NCBI GenBank assembly: GCA_030684355.1 | Contig: JAUXTN010000231.1 | Coordinates: 30,051-94,050 of the forward strand | From: Pseudomonadota bacterium | Lineage (GTDB): Bacteria > Myxococcota_A > UBA796 > SXON01 | DNA length: 64,000 nucleotides | Direction of reading: 5' to 3' | In this document: piece by piece, positions 23,395-32,980 of the stretch | Layout of the letters: each line of letters starts with the position of its first letter | Position numbering within the stretch: position 1 is the stretch's first letter | The notes under the pieces: model-generated | Told to the model about the DNA's origin: nothing | Databases searched by the model: none | What the model saw: only the letters and a program-made list of their open reading frames with translations | Translations under genes and position numbers: made by a program

Positions 23395-26300
23395 GAGGAC
23401 TTCGGTCCGGTGGTTAGGGCGCCCTTGACGAACTCCCGCGGGGCGCGCGCAGCGATTGCGGTCCGCAGGTAGCCCGGGAGCACGGAGAACTCTCCGGGGG
23501 GACCTTCGCGCAGCACACCGAAGCGCACGAGGAAGTCGAGGTGATCGTCCAGCGCCTCACGAGACAGCGCCGCGCCGAGGTTGCGAAACTCCTGCACGAG
23601 GCTCTGTCGGTTGGCGCGTCCGAGGATCGCGGTGAGGAACATGATCGCCGCCGACTCGTCGCTCTGGGCATACTTGAAATGATCGAAGACCACCGAGAGG
23701 TAGGCGGAGTTCTGTTCCACCCTGGAGACTTCGTCGGGGGACAGGTCGGCGCACATCTCACCTCTGTGCCCTTCGAGGAGACGCAGGCAGAACTCTTGGA
23801 TCAGCACCGGCACTCCGCTGGTGCCTGCGGAGATGCGCGAAGCACAGTCGTCCGTGACCTCGAAACCGAGGTCGTGCATCGGCTCCTGGATCAAACGCTG
23901 GGCGTCCGACTCGGCGAGACCCGTCAATGTGACCTCCTCGGCGAAGTTTCGAAGCGGACCGGCTTCCAGCGCTGTCGCGCGACGCAGATGAGCGTGGCCG
24001 GCGAGGTAGAACTCACACATGCCATCGCTCTGTAACGCGCGCATCTGCTTTCCAATCGGATATCCGTGGCGCGCGTCGGCCTCCAGCCAAGCGTCCACCT
24101 CGTCAAGAAAGAAAGATGGTGGACCACGCCTTTTCCGAAATCGACGGATGGCGCTCGCCCACTCGGAGAGGCCAGCGACTGGGGCGCCCGATTGTGGCAA
24201 CTCGCCCAGCTCTTCGAGCGTCTTCTCGAAGAGGAAGGCGGGATCGCCTGTCCCCAACGTGAGGGTCCCGACGACCGTTCGGTTCCGACGCCGCAACTCA
24301 TCGGCCGCGCGATTCAGCAGTGACGTCTTGCCACTCCGATGCGCACCCATGATGATTCCACCCGGGAGTTTCCCGCCGAGCAGCCGCGTCAGCTCGGCCT
24401 GTCGACCGAAAAAGAACTGCGCAGGGCCTTTGGTCTGGAACGGGAGCGCGTCGAGCGTTCGGAGCCGGCTGGTGATGTAACGGCTGAGCCAGCTCGAACG
24501 CTCGGTGTCGGCCTGACCCGCCATTTCGAGCACCTCGTCGCGTCGGAACCAGATGGTGTCGGTGAGCAACAGGGCAGGAGGGCGCCTGAGCTCCGCGAGG
24601 TCGAGCACGAGCAGCGGCGAGAGGTCCCGGCCGAGTTCGATGATCACCTTGGAGAGTTGTCGATCCTCGTCGCGCTGCCGAAAGAGGACCAGCGCCTCGG
24701 CGTCCAGGAACGAGAGGCGCATCGGTGGGAGGGTGCATCTCCACAACGCGGGGGGCCCGTCGCCCGAGTGCGCAGGGCGGGCGTCCATGACCCCGAGGCG
24801 ACGCAGGGCTGCCTCCATGAGTCGTTTGGGGCTCGCGGACGAGAGGTTGCGGAGGCCGGCGCGCACCATCTCAAGGTCAGCCACCGCCCTGGCGGCGGCC
24901 CGAGAGGCGACTTGGATACCTGTAAGACGCTCTGAGAACGCCGCGATATCAGCGCCGCGACGACGGTAGCCCGTTGCATTGACCAGGTGCTGGGCGTGAG
25001 CGTGGGCGCGACGGGCAGCCTCGGGATCCTCGTTGACGAGGTGCCAGCGCGCGGACGCGAGCGCGGCGTCCGCCTCGAAGAGCGGCATCGTGTAGTGAGT
25101 GGCAAGGTCCAGAGTCTCGTCGAGATCCGCGCGCGCTCCAGCCATGGCGTCCGAGCGAGCGTCGAGCGGAGTGCCGGGGCTCTCCGCGACGGCGAGGTGA
25201 AGGTGGGCGCGGGCGAGGAGGCCGTGGAGGAGATGGTCAACCCAGCTCGATCGGCGCAAGCCCTCTACCGCGGCGTCGAGGCATGCGCGTGCGTCATCAG
25301 GCTCGCCAACGCTCGCGAGCGCGCGACCGCGCGCGAGGTGTTCGAGGGCGTTGTCGAGGAGTGCTCCCGCCGTCTCGGCCCACGCACGCGTGCGTCCACC
25401 GCGTCGAAGCACCTCCTCGGCATCTCCGCGGGCGAGGAGGAGGTCGCGGTGGCGGTATCCGCCAATTCCGTAGAGGAGGGGGAACTCGGGCTGGAAAACT
25501 GCCTGAAGGCGCTCTGCCTCGCGGAACAGCTCCTCTGCCTCGTTCGTGCGCCCAGCTTGGTAGGTGGCGTTGGCGAGGAGCGTTCGAGCGACGACGCTTC
25601 GGAAGGGATCCGAGCTCCGGTCCGCGTACCCGACTGCATCCGATGCCCGGTCGACGGCGTGGTCCACTTCGCCACGACTGATGAGCAGCTCGCTGAGGTT
25701 ACCGGCGGACTTTGCGCTTTCCCGCCAGTCTGCCGAAGCGATCGCGTCTCGAAGCCCGCCCTCCGTCAGCACGACGGCCTCGCGGAGGCGACCGACGGCG
25801 AGGAGCGCAAAGGCCGCCTCGTATTGCAGCCAGCGACGCGAGCTGGTGGACAGTCCTGACGCCACGCTCTCCCAAGGCGGGTCGAAGAACCGGGCCATGA
25901 CGCCGAGGTCAGCCGCGAAGGCGCCGAGCCTGTCTGTGCTGAATGCTTGGTCCCCCCTCCGGATCCGCCGGATGAACACGTCGTGGAGGGCCTCCTCGTG
26001 GCGCTGAGCCCGGCAGCCGTGTATGACCGCAGCATACAGAGGAGCCATCTCCTCCAGAGTCTCAGGAAGATCCGAGGCGGCCCGCCGATAATACTCGAAC
26101 AGGCGGCCGTGCCCCTCACGCCACGCCGCCGGGTTCCGCTCGCGGAACCGCGCGCCGAAGTGCTCGCGGACGAGCGGATGCGCATCGAGCGTGCCGCGCG
26201 CGTTGATGTTCTCTGGGGCGACGAGGCGAGCGGCGCGAAGGTTCGCGACCGCCTCCTCCCAGGCGCCGCTCTTTCGAAAACGGTCGGCCAGCGCCGGTAG

Positions 26301-27665
26301 CTTCGAAGGCGACTCGGCGCGCACGGCGGCGAGCGCTCCGGCCGACGCGGGCCGATCGAAGAGCCCGAGGATGTGAAGCACAGCCAGCTCGGGGGAATCT
26401 CCCCACCACTCGGCGTAGGCCTCCAGCACCCGCGCTGCGACGCTCCCCGTCGTCGTCTCCGCTTCGAGCGGCCCTACCTCCCGCCGCCGTGCGATGTCGC
26501 CGCCGAAGCGGCGCGCGAGGTAACGCCCCAGGAGTGAGAGCGTCAGCGCGTGTCCGCCATATTCCTGACTCGTAACGCCAAGCTCCGCCTCGCTTCCGTT
26601 GACCCCGAGAGACCGGAGGAGCGCCGATCCCGCCTCCGGCCGCAGGGACTCGAGATCGATCCGGCGCGCGAAGCCGCCTTCCCAGCCGGCGAGATCCGTC
26701 AGCGGGAGCCGTGTCGTGAGCACACAGAGGCCCGGGTTGCTCGCCGCTAGGCTTCGGAGGAGCATCGTGAGTCCCCGGTCCTGGAGCCGCCCCGTGTCCG
26801 GCCCCGGCGGGAGCTGGAGTCGCTCCACGCCATCGAGGATCAACAGAGTGCGCTTTGCCCGCACCAGTGTCGCGAGGCGCAACCCTTTTTCCTCCGGAGA
26901 TCCGGCCGATGGATCTGGGTCTCCGTAGCGTCGAAGTAGCGTCGCGATCATCCCGTCCGCGGATCCCCCCTGGTCTCCCGGCGAGCCCTGGCTATAGAAC
27001 GACCATCCGAAGACCCGTTCGGCGCCGCGCCAGCCGTCCCCCGCCAGCCTCGCCAGCCAGCGACCGACGAGCGCACTCTTTCCGGCCCCGCCCCAAGCGA
27101 CCAACGACACCACGTGGGGACGCGACTCGCCAGACCACGCGGCGTCGAGCATCGCGAGCTCCGCTTCCCGGCCGAACAGCGCCCCCTCGGTGACCGGGAG
27201 CCGGGCCACGTCGACATCGACGGCGTGCGCAGCGGCTGCCCTCGGTGTCGGTTGATCCTCGGGCCTCCGCCCGGTGATACCCCAAACAAGGTGGCGGAAC
27301 GGGTCCGTCTCTGGCCGCCGGAAGTCCACCCACATGCGCTGGCCGAGGTAGGGCGGCAGCTTGGGATCCTCCGGGCAGTTCTCGAGGAGGACCGGGATGA
27401 TCGGGCGCCCGCGCCGGACGAGCTGCTCCAGGAGCACCTCGGTCTCAAGCCGCTGCCAGGGCCCTAACCCGCTGCGGCCGACGAATATCGCGGCCGTCGC
27501 GACCTCATCGAACTTTCCCTCGATCTGATCGTTCCATCGTTGCCCTGGTACAATCTCCCATACATCGATCCATACGCGGAGCCCGACTCCCTTCAGCCGC
27601 TCCGCGATCGCCAAGACCGCTGCCCGGTCGGCCGAGTTGTAGGAAAGGTAGACGTCAAAGCTCAT
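23391..27665 (-). CDS. TIR-STAND NTPase-TPR-AAA protein (putative anti-phage sensor)
   Basis: 1424 aa. Residues 1-135 are a TIR domain (FDVYLSYNSADRAAVLAIAE, WIDVWEIVPGQRW; candidate catalytic Glu74 in GPWQRLETE). A STAND/NB-ARC-type NTPase follows, with Walker A AWGGAGKSAL (about 190-199) and Walker B LLILDGVERL (about 274-283). Residues about 560-930 are TPR-like helical repeats. A second ATPase sits near the C-terminus: Walker A GAHRSGKTSLL (about 1106-1116), Walker B SFFLDEVDAW (about 1183). TIR domains hydrolyse NAD+ or make signal nucleotides after activation by such sensors. Two separate NTPase modules in one TIR protein is unusual. The start ATG has no clear ribosome site. It is the first gene of a two-gene operon. 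Confidence 0.85.
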   Translation of the reverse strand: MSFDVYLSYNSADRAAVLAIAERLKGVGLRVWIDVWEIVPGQRWNDQIEGKFDEVATAAIFVGRSGLGPWQRLETEVLLEQLVRRGRPIIPVLLENCPEDPKLPPYLGQRMWVDFRRPETDPFRHLVWGITGRRPEDQPTPRAAAAHAVDVDVARLPVTEGALFGREAELAMLDAAWSGESRPHVVSLVAWGGAGKSALVGRWLARLAGDGWRGAERVFGWSFYSQGSPGDQGGSADGMIATLLRRYGDPDPSAGSPEEKGLRLATLVRAKRTLLILDGVERLQLPPGPDTGRLQDRGLTMLLRSLAASNPGLCVLTTRLPLTDLAGWEGGFARRIDLESLRPEAGSALLRSLGVNGSEAELGVTSQEYGGHALTLSLLGRYLARRFGGDIARRREVGPLEAETTTGSVAARVLEAYAEWWGDSPELAVLHILGLFDRPASAGALAAVRAESPSKLPALADRFRKSGAWEEAVANLRAARLVAPENINARGTLDAHPLVREHFGARFRERNPAAWREGHGRLFEYYRRAASDLPETLEEMAPLYAAVIHGCRAQRHEEALHDVFIRRIRRGDQAFSTDRLGAFAADLGVMARFFDPPWESVASGLSTSSRRWLQYEAAFALLAVGRLREAVVLTEGGLRDAIASADWRESAKSAGNLSELLISRGEVDHAVDRASDAVGYADRSSDPFRSVVARTLLANATYQAGRTNEAEELFREAERLQAVFQPEFPLLYGIGGYRHRDLLLARGDAEEVLRRGGRTRAWAETAGALLDNALEHLARGRALASVGEPDDARACLDAAVEGLRRSSWVDHLLHGLLARAHLHLAVAESPGTPLDARSDAMAGARADLDETLDLATHYTMPLFEADAALASARWHLVNEDPEAARRAHAHAQHLVNATGYRRRGADIAAFSERLTGIQVASRAAARAVADLEMVRAGLRNLSSASPKRLMEAALRRLGVMDARPAHSGDGPPALWRCTLPPMRLSFLDAEALVLFRQRDEDRQLSKVIIELGRDLSPLLVLDLAELRRPPALLLTDTIWFRRDEVLEMAGQADTERSSWLSRYITSRLRTLDALPFQTKGPAQFFFGRQAELTRLLGGKLPGGIIMGAHRSGKTSLLNRAADELRRRNRTVVGTLTLGTGDPAFLFEKTLEELGELPQSGAPVAGLSEWASAIRRFRKRRGPPSFFLDEVDAWLEADARHGYPIGKQMRALQSDGMCEFYLAGHAHLRRATALEAGPLRNFAEEVTLTGLAESDAQRLIQEPMHDLGFEVTDDCASRISAGTSGVPVLIQEFCLRLLEGHRGEMCADLSPDEVSRVEQNSAYLSVVFDHFKYAQSDESAAIMFLTAILGRANRQSLVQEFRNLGAALSREALDDHLDFLVRFGVLREGPPGEFSVLPGYLRTAIAARAPREFVKGALTTGPKSS

Positions 27666-27715
27666 GCGACGACATCCGAGCCCGTCTCCGACGTGATGTC
27701 AAGGTCGGTGACGCT

Positions 27716-27803
27716 GACGCGCCGACGCGCCGACCCGCCGACCCGCCGACTGCCCTGCGCCCCCCTGCGCCGTGGAGGCGTCAGGCGTCAGGCGTCAGGC
27801 GTC
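27716..27803. repeat. Two short tandem arrays (8-mer and 7-mer)
   Basis: Four 8-nt units (GACGCGCC twice, then GACCCGCC twice) occupy 27716-27747, and four exact AGGCGTC units occupy 27776-27803. They lie between the start of the TIR-STAND gene and the end of the truncated nuclease gene, so they mark the junction of the two modules. They have no spacers and are not CRISPR repeats. Confidence 0.7.
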
Positions 27804-28134
27804 GTCGTCTCGCGACTACGCCGTGTGTCTCCGGTGCGCCCGAGGGCGAATCGCCCGTGCAGAACTCACCGTAGAAGGCGATCTCTGCACCGGAGCGGCC
27901 CGCGAGATCAGGAATGAACCAGGCGTCCCGGAATCCCAGCCGCCAACCTACAACGCCGACCACTTCCCGATGAGCCATGTTTCCGCGGGTCGCGTGTGAG
28001 AAATACCCGGGCAGCGTCAACCTCTCGCTGACCTCGGTGAGGAGCCAGACGTCCGCGTCCTCGGCGAGCAGGAGCGCCATGTGGCGCGGGTCCCATCGAC
28101 CGGCAAGGTTCCAGGTGCCGATCCGGATGTTCAT
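27781..28134 (-). pseudogene. Endonuclease/exonuclease/phosphatase (EEP) family protein, truncated
   Basis: 117 aa starting at an ATG that overlaps the stop of the upstream gene (ATGA). Residues 1-50 are a convincing EEP N-terminus: IRIGTWNLAGRWDPRH with the active-site Asn and ADVWLLTEV with the metal-binding Glu, ending LPGYFSHATRG. EEP enzymes are normally 220-280 aa, and the His/Asp catalytic motifs of the C-terminal half are missing. From about residue 52 the sequence instead follows the 155-bp boundary repeat, so the gene was cut by the event that created the junction. A coupled nuclease would make sense as effector of the upstream HTH-NTPase. Probably inactive now. Confidence 0.6.
27819..27973. 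repeat. 155-bp imperfect direct repeat, left copy (module B)
   Basis: Aligns without gaps to 35833-35987 at about 99 of 155 positions (counted by hand), with the match concentrated at the right end: CCGCCAACCTACAAC at 27940-27954 and CCACTTCCCGATGA at 27960-27973 are identical in both. The right copy contains the stop codon and last codons of the acyl-CoA dehydrogenase gene; the left copy is fused into the truncated EEP gene. Confidence 0.6.
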
Positions 28135-31100
28135 GCCTCCGCCCCGAGAGCCGCGAGCCGGATCCAAGCCCGCCGCTGGTCGTCGTCGCGCGAGCACCCG
28201 GCGACACGCTGCCAGAGCACCCGACGGGTCTCCACGGGCCACTCTGCCGAAGCCTCGTCCAGCAACGAAAATGCCTCGATGTCGCCGCTCTTGAGAAGGC
28301 GTTTCAGCGTGTCGGCCTCGGGAGGAACACCCGCCGCCGCAAGCGCGCCGGGGAGCCGAGCGCGTAGGTCCGGATCGCTCGCTACTGCGTGGAGGGTCGC
28401 GTCTCGCGTGCGGGGATCGTCGAGCAGGCGCCCGAGCACTCCGGGGTCCTCACGGAGGAGCGCCGGCACGAGCGCGTCTCCCACCCGCTCGCCGATTCGA
28501 GCGGACAGCAGGTTGTTCAGCTCCGTGGCGGTCAGGCCCGCGCCGCGCCACGCGTCGATGAACTCGCGGGTGTCGAGCGCGTTGGAAGAGGTCACGAGCC
28601 AGCTGCGGATGCGCGCCGCATCAGCCTGTTGGAGCACCTGGATGAGCGTCGCCGCCGTCTTTCGCGGCCCCCACCCGCCGCGCTTCTCGGCTGGGTAGGA
28701 CACAGGGAGTTCGGTCACAAGAGGCGCCGACACGGCGGGCCAAAGCGCCTCGGGCGGGACGGCCGCGAGGAGCGCGGACCGGACCAGCAACTCCCAGCGC
28801 AGAATCGAAAGGCCGGAAGCCGGGAGATTGGCGAGCACGGCGCCGATGCCGGCGCGGTCGCTGTTCCGCCGCTCGCGCGTCGCGTCGTCGCGCGTGTCCG
28901 TGGTCGCGATGACGCCCTGCAGCACCAGGCCGAGTAGTCCCCCGAACTTCCCGTTCTGCGCCACCATCTCCAGAACATCGAAGTGCCAGGGTCCGTACGT
29001 CCGCTCCTCGAGCAGGCGCCAGAAAGGCTCCTCGTCGCCGAGCCCCGCCACCTTCGACCAGATCCATCGGCGCGTGTTCGAAGTCGCCGCCAGGGCGGCG
29101 AAGGCGTCGGCGGCGAGGTCCCCCAGCCGCGCCGGGAGCACCGCAGCTTCTGTCAGCGCGGGGACATCGACGCTCGCGAGCACGAACGGCATCAGGACGG
29201 AGCGCGCGTACCCGATGGCGTCGCCAGCGTGGTCCCCTTCGGTGGGGGTCGGCCAGGACACGCGGCCGCCTACCGTGTCCTGCCACAGCGACAGGAGATC
29301 CGACGTCGGGACGCCAGCCTCGACCACCTCGCGCCAGAGCGGCCCGACGCGCCCCCCCCGGTGTACGCAACCACGAGGCCCGCTCGCGCTCCGGAATCGC
29401 GCGAAGAGTCGGGACAAGGCCCGTGATCGTTGAGTCCATCGCCTCGGCCCCGCGGGGCTCCGTCTCGGAGAGCGCGACCACCGCCCAATCTCCAGCAGCT
29501 TGGCGCAGCGCGAGCGTCAGTGCGCGATCACGCCCAGGAAGAATCGCCGCGAGCGGCTTGATTTGCGACGAGACGAGCCGCCACCGGAGATCGACGACGA
29601 TAGCATCTGGTTGCGCCAAGTAGGCCATCGCGGTCCGGGAGAGCCAGGGGATGATCTCGGCCGCCACGGGTGCGCCCACGAGGAGGTCGTCCGGGCCGCG
29701 CTTCCGACGATCCGTCGCATGCATCTCCACGCGCCGGGAGCGAGGATCCAGCACGATCCGCGCGACCTCTGCATCCCCCCGTGCAACCTCGAACCACGAC
29801 GGCGGGTAGCCCAGCTCCTTTGGCAGCTCGTCCCACACTGCCGCGTGCACGAGGTCCTCCCGCCGGGCGAGATGAAGGGCCCGCGCCAGGCGCAACCGGG
29901 CGGGCTCCGGCTCTGGGACGGTGATCCCCAGCTCTCGCCCCACGTCTCTCCAGGACGCAGCCAGGAGGTCTAGCGATGGCAGCGGCGCGTCCGCGAGGAG
30001 AATGCGGAGCGGGGAATCGGAGCTCGCGATGAGTCGATCCTGCGCCACTTTGATGGCAGGGTTGCCACGTCCGAACGCGCGAGCCTCCGCGTTCAGCACG
30101 TCGTCGAGCTTCTTGAGCGCCTGGCGGATTGCGCGTCCGGTGCCGGCCACTTCGGCGATGGCGACCATCCGGGCAGCGAGGCGCTCGGTCCACGGGAGTC
30201 CGCGGAGCCAGTCGGCCTCCAACGCCCCGAGCGCGAGGGCGAGGCTCGGCGCGTCAAGCCGCTCGAGTCCGGTCACCAGCGCCTTCGGGCCGCTGGACGT
30301 GGCGGACACTGCTCGGAGCAACGCGCCGTGGCGCTCTACGAGGCAACGCCGGAGGATCGTCGGGTCGTCGCGTACCCGGTCCGCGATGGCGGTGGCGATC
30401 AGGCCGAGCAGGCGAACGCTGGTGCGCCCGCCGGCCTCGTTGAGAAGGCCGCCGCCGCGCAGCGCGTTCAGGCTGGCCTCGCCTGTCAGCGCGGGCAAGC
30501 AGGCGCGTAGCAGGTCGGACTCCGCCGGCATCCGTGGCGTGCTCGCGAGCTGACGCCGCGCCTCGGCGAGCACGCTTCCGTCCACCAAGGCGACGGGGTC
30601 CAGCGCGGGATCGCGTAGCGCCGTGAGCACCAGATCCGGAAACCATGCGTCGAAGGCTGCGAGTCCGGCATCGTCCTCGCCCCTCGCCCGCAGGCGGCGT
30701 CGAGCGGCCTGCTCAAGCCGGCGCAACGGCGGGCGCGACGAGGTCTCGATCCGATCGCGCAGCCGCAGGCCGGCTTCCTCGGGGCCGACCCGGAGCTCCG
30801 CGATCGCGCTCAAGGCTCCCTCGTCGAGCCCGCTGACCTTCAACCGCTTGCCAGCGCGTCGCGACACGCAGCCGACGAACTCCCGCAGCCAAGGGACGTC
30901 GACCGGACCGACGAGCAGCCCTCCCGGTCGCGCGCGAACAAGCCGGTGGTCCCCGGCCTTGAGCCACTCGGGCAGTGGAGCGCCTGTCGAGCCCGACCCC
31001 ATCAACAAGTCTTGGAGGGCGCCAGGCAGAGCCGCGCCTTCACGCTCGAGGGCGTCGAGCCCGTCCTCGGGATCTGCGAGCAGCACGATGGCGCGCCCGC

Positions 31101-31668
31101 GAGGCAAGTGCCCCTCCCAGCGCGCCGGTCGCCACCCCTCTTCGACGGCCTGGCGTACCAACCATCGGATCAACGTGGAGACGCCGGCGCCGGGGTCACC
31201 ACACACTGACACGATGCCCGTCGACGCCTTCCGCAGCTTCACCCGAAGCCCATCCGCGTCCAGGCGCCCATCTGACGAGAAGACCGGAGGGAGCACGAAC
31301 CCGTCATCGAAGTGCACCGGGCCGAGGTCCTCGAAGCCGGGAAGCCAGAGAACGTCCTCGTCGACGCGGTCGACGCGGAGCACCGCCCGAAGGTCGGCGC
31401 GCAAGTCGTCAGGGGTGCAGTGGAGGGCCCCGGCCAGTGCCGCGAGGCGCTGTGGCGCTTCGAAGAAGTAGGTGAGCCCACGTTTTTCCCCGCGTCGGAA
31501 GTCTCCCACGTAGCCGGCGACGTTCTTGTGGTAGTCCTTGCCGCCGCGCTCGGCCGCGCTGTCGAGGTCCATCTCCTTCGCGAGCGCGAAGTCGCTCAAA
31601 CCGAACCTCGGCTGGAGCCGCGCGAGCCAATCCCGGCGCTGGGCCTCGGTGAGCAGGTAGCGGGACAT
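28131..31668 (-). pseudogene. Giant HTH/degenerate P-loop protein, frameshifted at a G8 tract
   Basis: One gene now in two frames: 31668 to about 29352, and about 29359 to 28131. A run of eight G (plus-strand C8 at 29352-29359) shifts the frame; with seven G the product would be one protein of 1178 aa. Start ATG with GGAGG. Residues about 1-100 resemble a helix-turn-helix module (FGLSDFALAKEMDL, FFEAPQRLAALAGALHCTPDDLRADL). Residues about 150-210 carry a P-loop-like GDPGAGVSTL, lacking the Walker Lys, and AIVLLADPEDGL. The remainder is a long helical-repeat region. It is translationally coupled to the EEP gene and divergent from the viperin gene, so it may be a sensor and repressor of a defence unit. 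Phase variation or a sequencing error could explain the break. Confidence 0.7.
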
Positions 31669-31711
31669 CGGAACCTCCGAGGCGAAGGGTAACCGACGCG
31701 GCCGAGCAGGC

Positions 31712-31766
31712 TCCGTACGGACTCCGTACGAATGGACGGTGGGAGCGCGGCACTACGGACTCCGTA
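31712..31766. promoter_or_regulatory. Twin palindromic operators between the HTH-NTPase and viperin genes
   Basis: CGTACGGACTCCGTACG at 31714-31730 is a perfect palindrome (8-bp arms, one central base). TACGGACTCCGTA at 31754-31766 repeats its core, with centres 38 bp apart. Both lie in the 151-bp gap between two divergent start codons. This is the expected form of a binding site for a dimeric regulator, and the HTH at the N-terminus of the divergent protein is the obvious candidate. That the site is bound is inferred. Confidence 0.6.
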
Positions 31767-31819
31767 CGGCCCGAGGGCACGAGAGGCGGGCGAAGCTGAA
31801 GGCTCAACTCGGAGCCCCC

Positions 31820-32647
31820 GTGATCATCCCCGCCGTCAACTTTCACCTTCTCAAGCCCTGTAACGCGCGGTGCCGCTTCTGTTTCGCCACCTTTCGCGAT
31901 GTCGATGGCGAGCTGGCGGTCGACGATGCGTTGCGTGTGATCGACGCCCTCCGCGACGCCGGCGCCGAGAAGCTCAACTTCGCGGGTGGCGAGCCGACGC
32001 TCCACCGCCACCTCGACCGGCTGGTGGCTCACGCGAAGCGCTCCGGGCTCGTCACGAGCGTCGTGACGAACGGGTTCAAGCTGGACCGCCTGCTGGACAC
32101 CCACGCCGGCGACCTCGACTGGGTGGGCCTGTCGGTGGATTCGGCGGACGAGGCGGTCGAGGTCGAGCTCGGGCGCAGTCGGGGCGACCACGTCCGCCGC
32201 TCCCTCGCCTTGGCGGACCGCTGCCGCGAGGAGGGGGTGCGCGTGAAGCTCAACACCGTGGTGACGGCGTTGAACTGCCGGGAAGACATGAGCGCCTTCG
32301 TACGCCGGTTCCAGCCCGAGCGCTGGAAGGTGTTCCAGGTGCTCCCGATGGCGGGACAGAACGACGGGGACGTCGAGACGTTGCTCATTGACGACGACAC
32401 GTTCCGCGCCTTCGTCGAGCGGCACGCGCCCCTGATGGCCGAGGGCCTCGGCCCGGTCGCCGAGCGCAACGACGACATGCAGGGCTCCTACGTGATGGTC
32501 GACCCGCTCGGCCGCTTCTTCGGGAACGCCACCGGGCGTCACGTCTACAGCGCGCCGATCCTCGAGGTCGGCGTAGAGGCCGCGCTCGCCCAGGTCGGCG
32601 TCTCCACCGCGAAGTTCGAAGCTCGCGGCGGGCGGTACGCATGGTAG
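31820..32647 (+). CDS. Prokaryotic viperin (radical SAM antiviral nucleotide synthase)
   Basis: 275 aa from a GTG with GGAG five bases upstream; an in-frame GTG at 31739 would run through the operators and is less likely. The radical SAM cluster motif is CNARCRFCF (KPCNARCRFCFATF). Viperin-specific blocks match the human protein as I know it: VNFHLLKPCN, EKLNFAGGEPTLH, SVDSADEAVEVELGRSRGDH, VKLNTVVTALNCREDMS, ERWKVFQVLPMAGQN, SYVMVDPLGRFF, and the C-terminal ARGGRYAW. Viperins convert CTP, GTP or UTP to 3'-deoxy-3',4'-didehydro forms that block viral RNA synthesis. The substrate nucleotide here is unknown. The next gene overlaps it by 7 nt. No nucleotide kinase gene is adjacent. Confidence 0.93.
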   Translation: MIIPAVNFHLLKPCNARCRFCFATFRDVDGELAVDDALRVIDALRDAGAEKLNFAGGEPTLHRHLDRLVAHAKRSGLVTSVVTNGFKLDRLLDTHAGDLDWVGLSVDSADEAVEVELGRSRGDHVRRSLALADRCREEGVRVKLNTVVTALNCREDMSAFVRRFQPERWKVFQVLPMAGQNDGDVETLLIDDDTFRAFVERHAPLMAEGLGPVAERNDDMQGSYVMVDPLGRFFGNATGRHVYSAPILEVGVEAALAQVGVSTAKFEARGGRYAW

Positions 32648-32907
32648 CCGCACCTCCGACGCTCCGCGTCGCGGTGCTCGGCGGCGATGCCCGGCAACAG
32701 GGCCGGTGGTTGGAGCTGGGTACGCCAGTCTACTTCCAGGCCCGCCGGTTCGGCGGGAACGGCGAGCTGCGCCGGTTGGAGAGTGCGCTCCGCTCAGGGA
32801 CCATCGACCGCGTCGTCATTCTCGCCCGCTGGAACGGGCACTCCGCCACCACCAAGGTGCGCCGCCTTTGCCGTAGCCGTGGTGTCCCCGTCACCGTCGT
32901 CCCCTGA
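32641..32907 (+). CDS. DUF2325-like small protein coupled to viperin
   Basis: 88 aa; its ATG lies 7 nt before the end of the viperin gene, so translation is coupled. The pattern LRVAVLGGDARQQGRWLELG, then DRVVILARWNGHSATTKVRR and CRSRGVPVTVVP, fits DUF2325: a Rossmann-like half-domain with VxVxGG, a central aliphatic strand, a His before a Lys/Arg-rich helix, and a closing PVxxV strand. The function of DUF2325 is not established. In this setting it may modulate or assist viperin; that is inference from the gene arrangement alone. Confidence 0.7.
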   Translation: MVAAPPTLRVAVLGGDARQQGRWLELGTPVYFQARRFGGNGELRRLESALRSGTIDRVVILARWNGHSATTKVRRLCRSRGVPVTVVP

Positions 32908-32980
32908 CCGTCCCCGTCGACGCCGGGTGGCTCCCGACGTCGACATCACCGCTCCCACGAGGGGCAAAGGAGAAGCAGCC

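Noticed and set aside
28621..29350. C-terminal continuation of the 31668 frame past the G8 tract
   Set aside because: Arg/Gly-rich out-of-frame translation; the real protein continues in the neighbouring frame.
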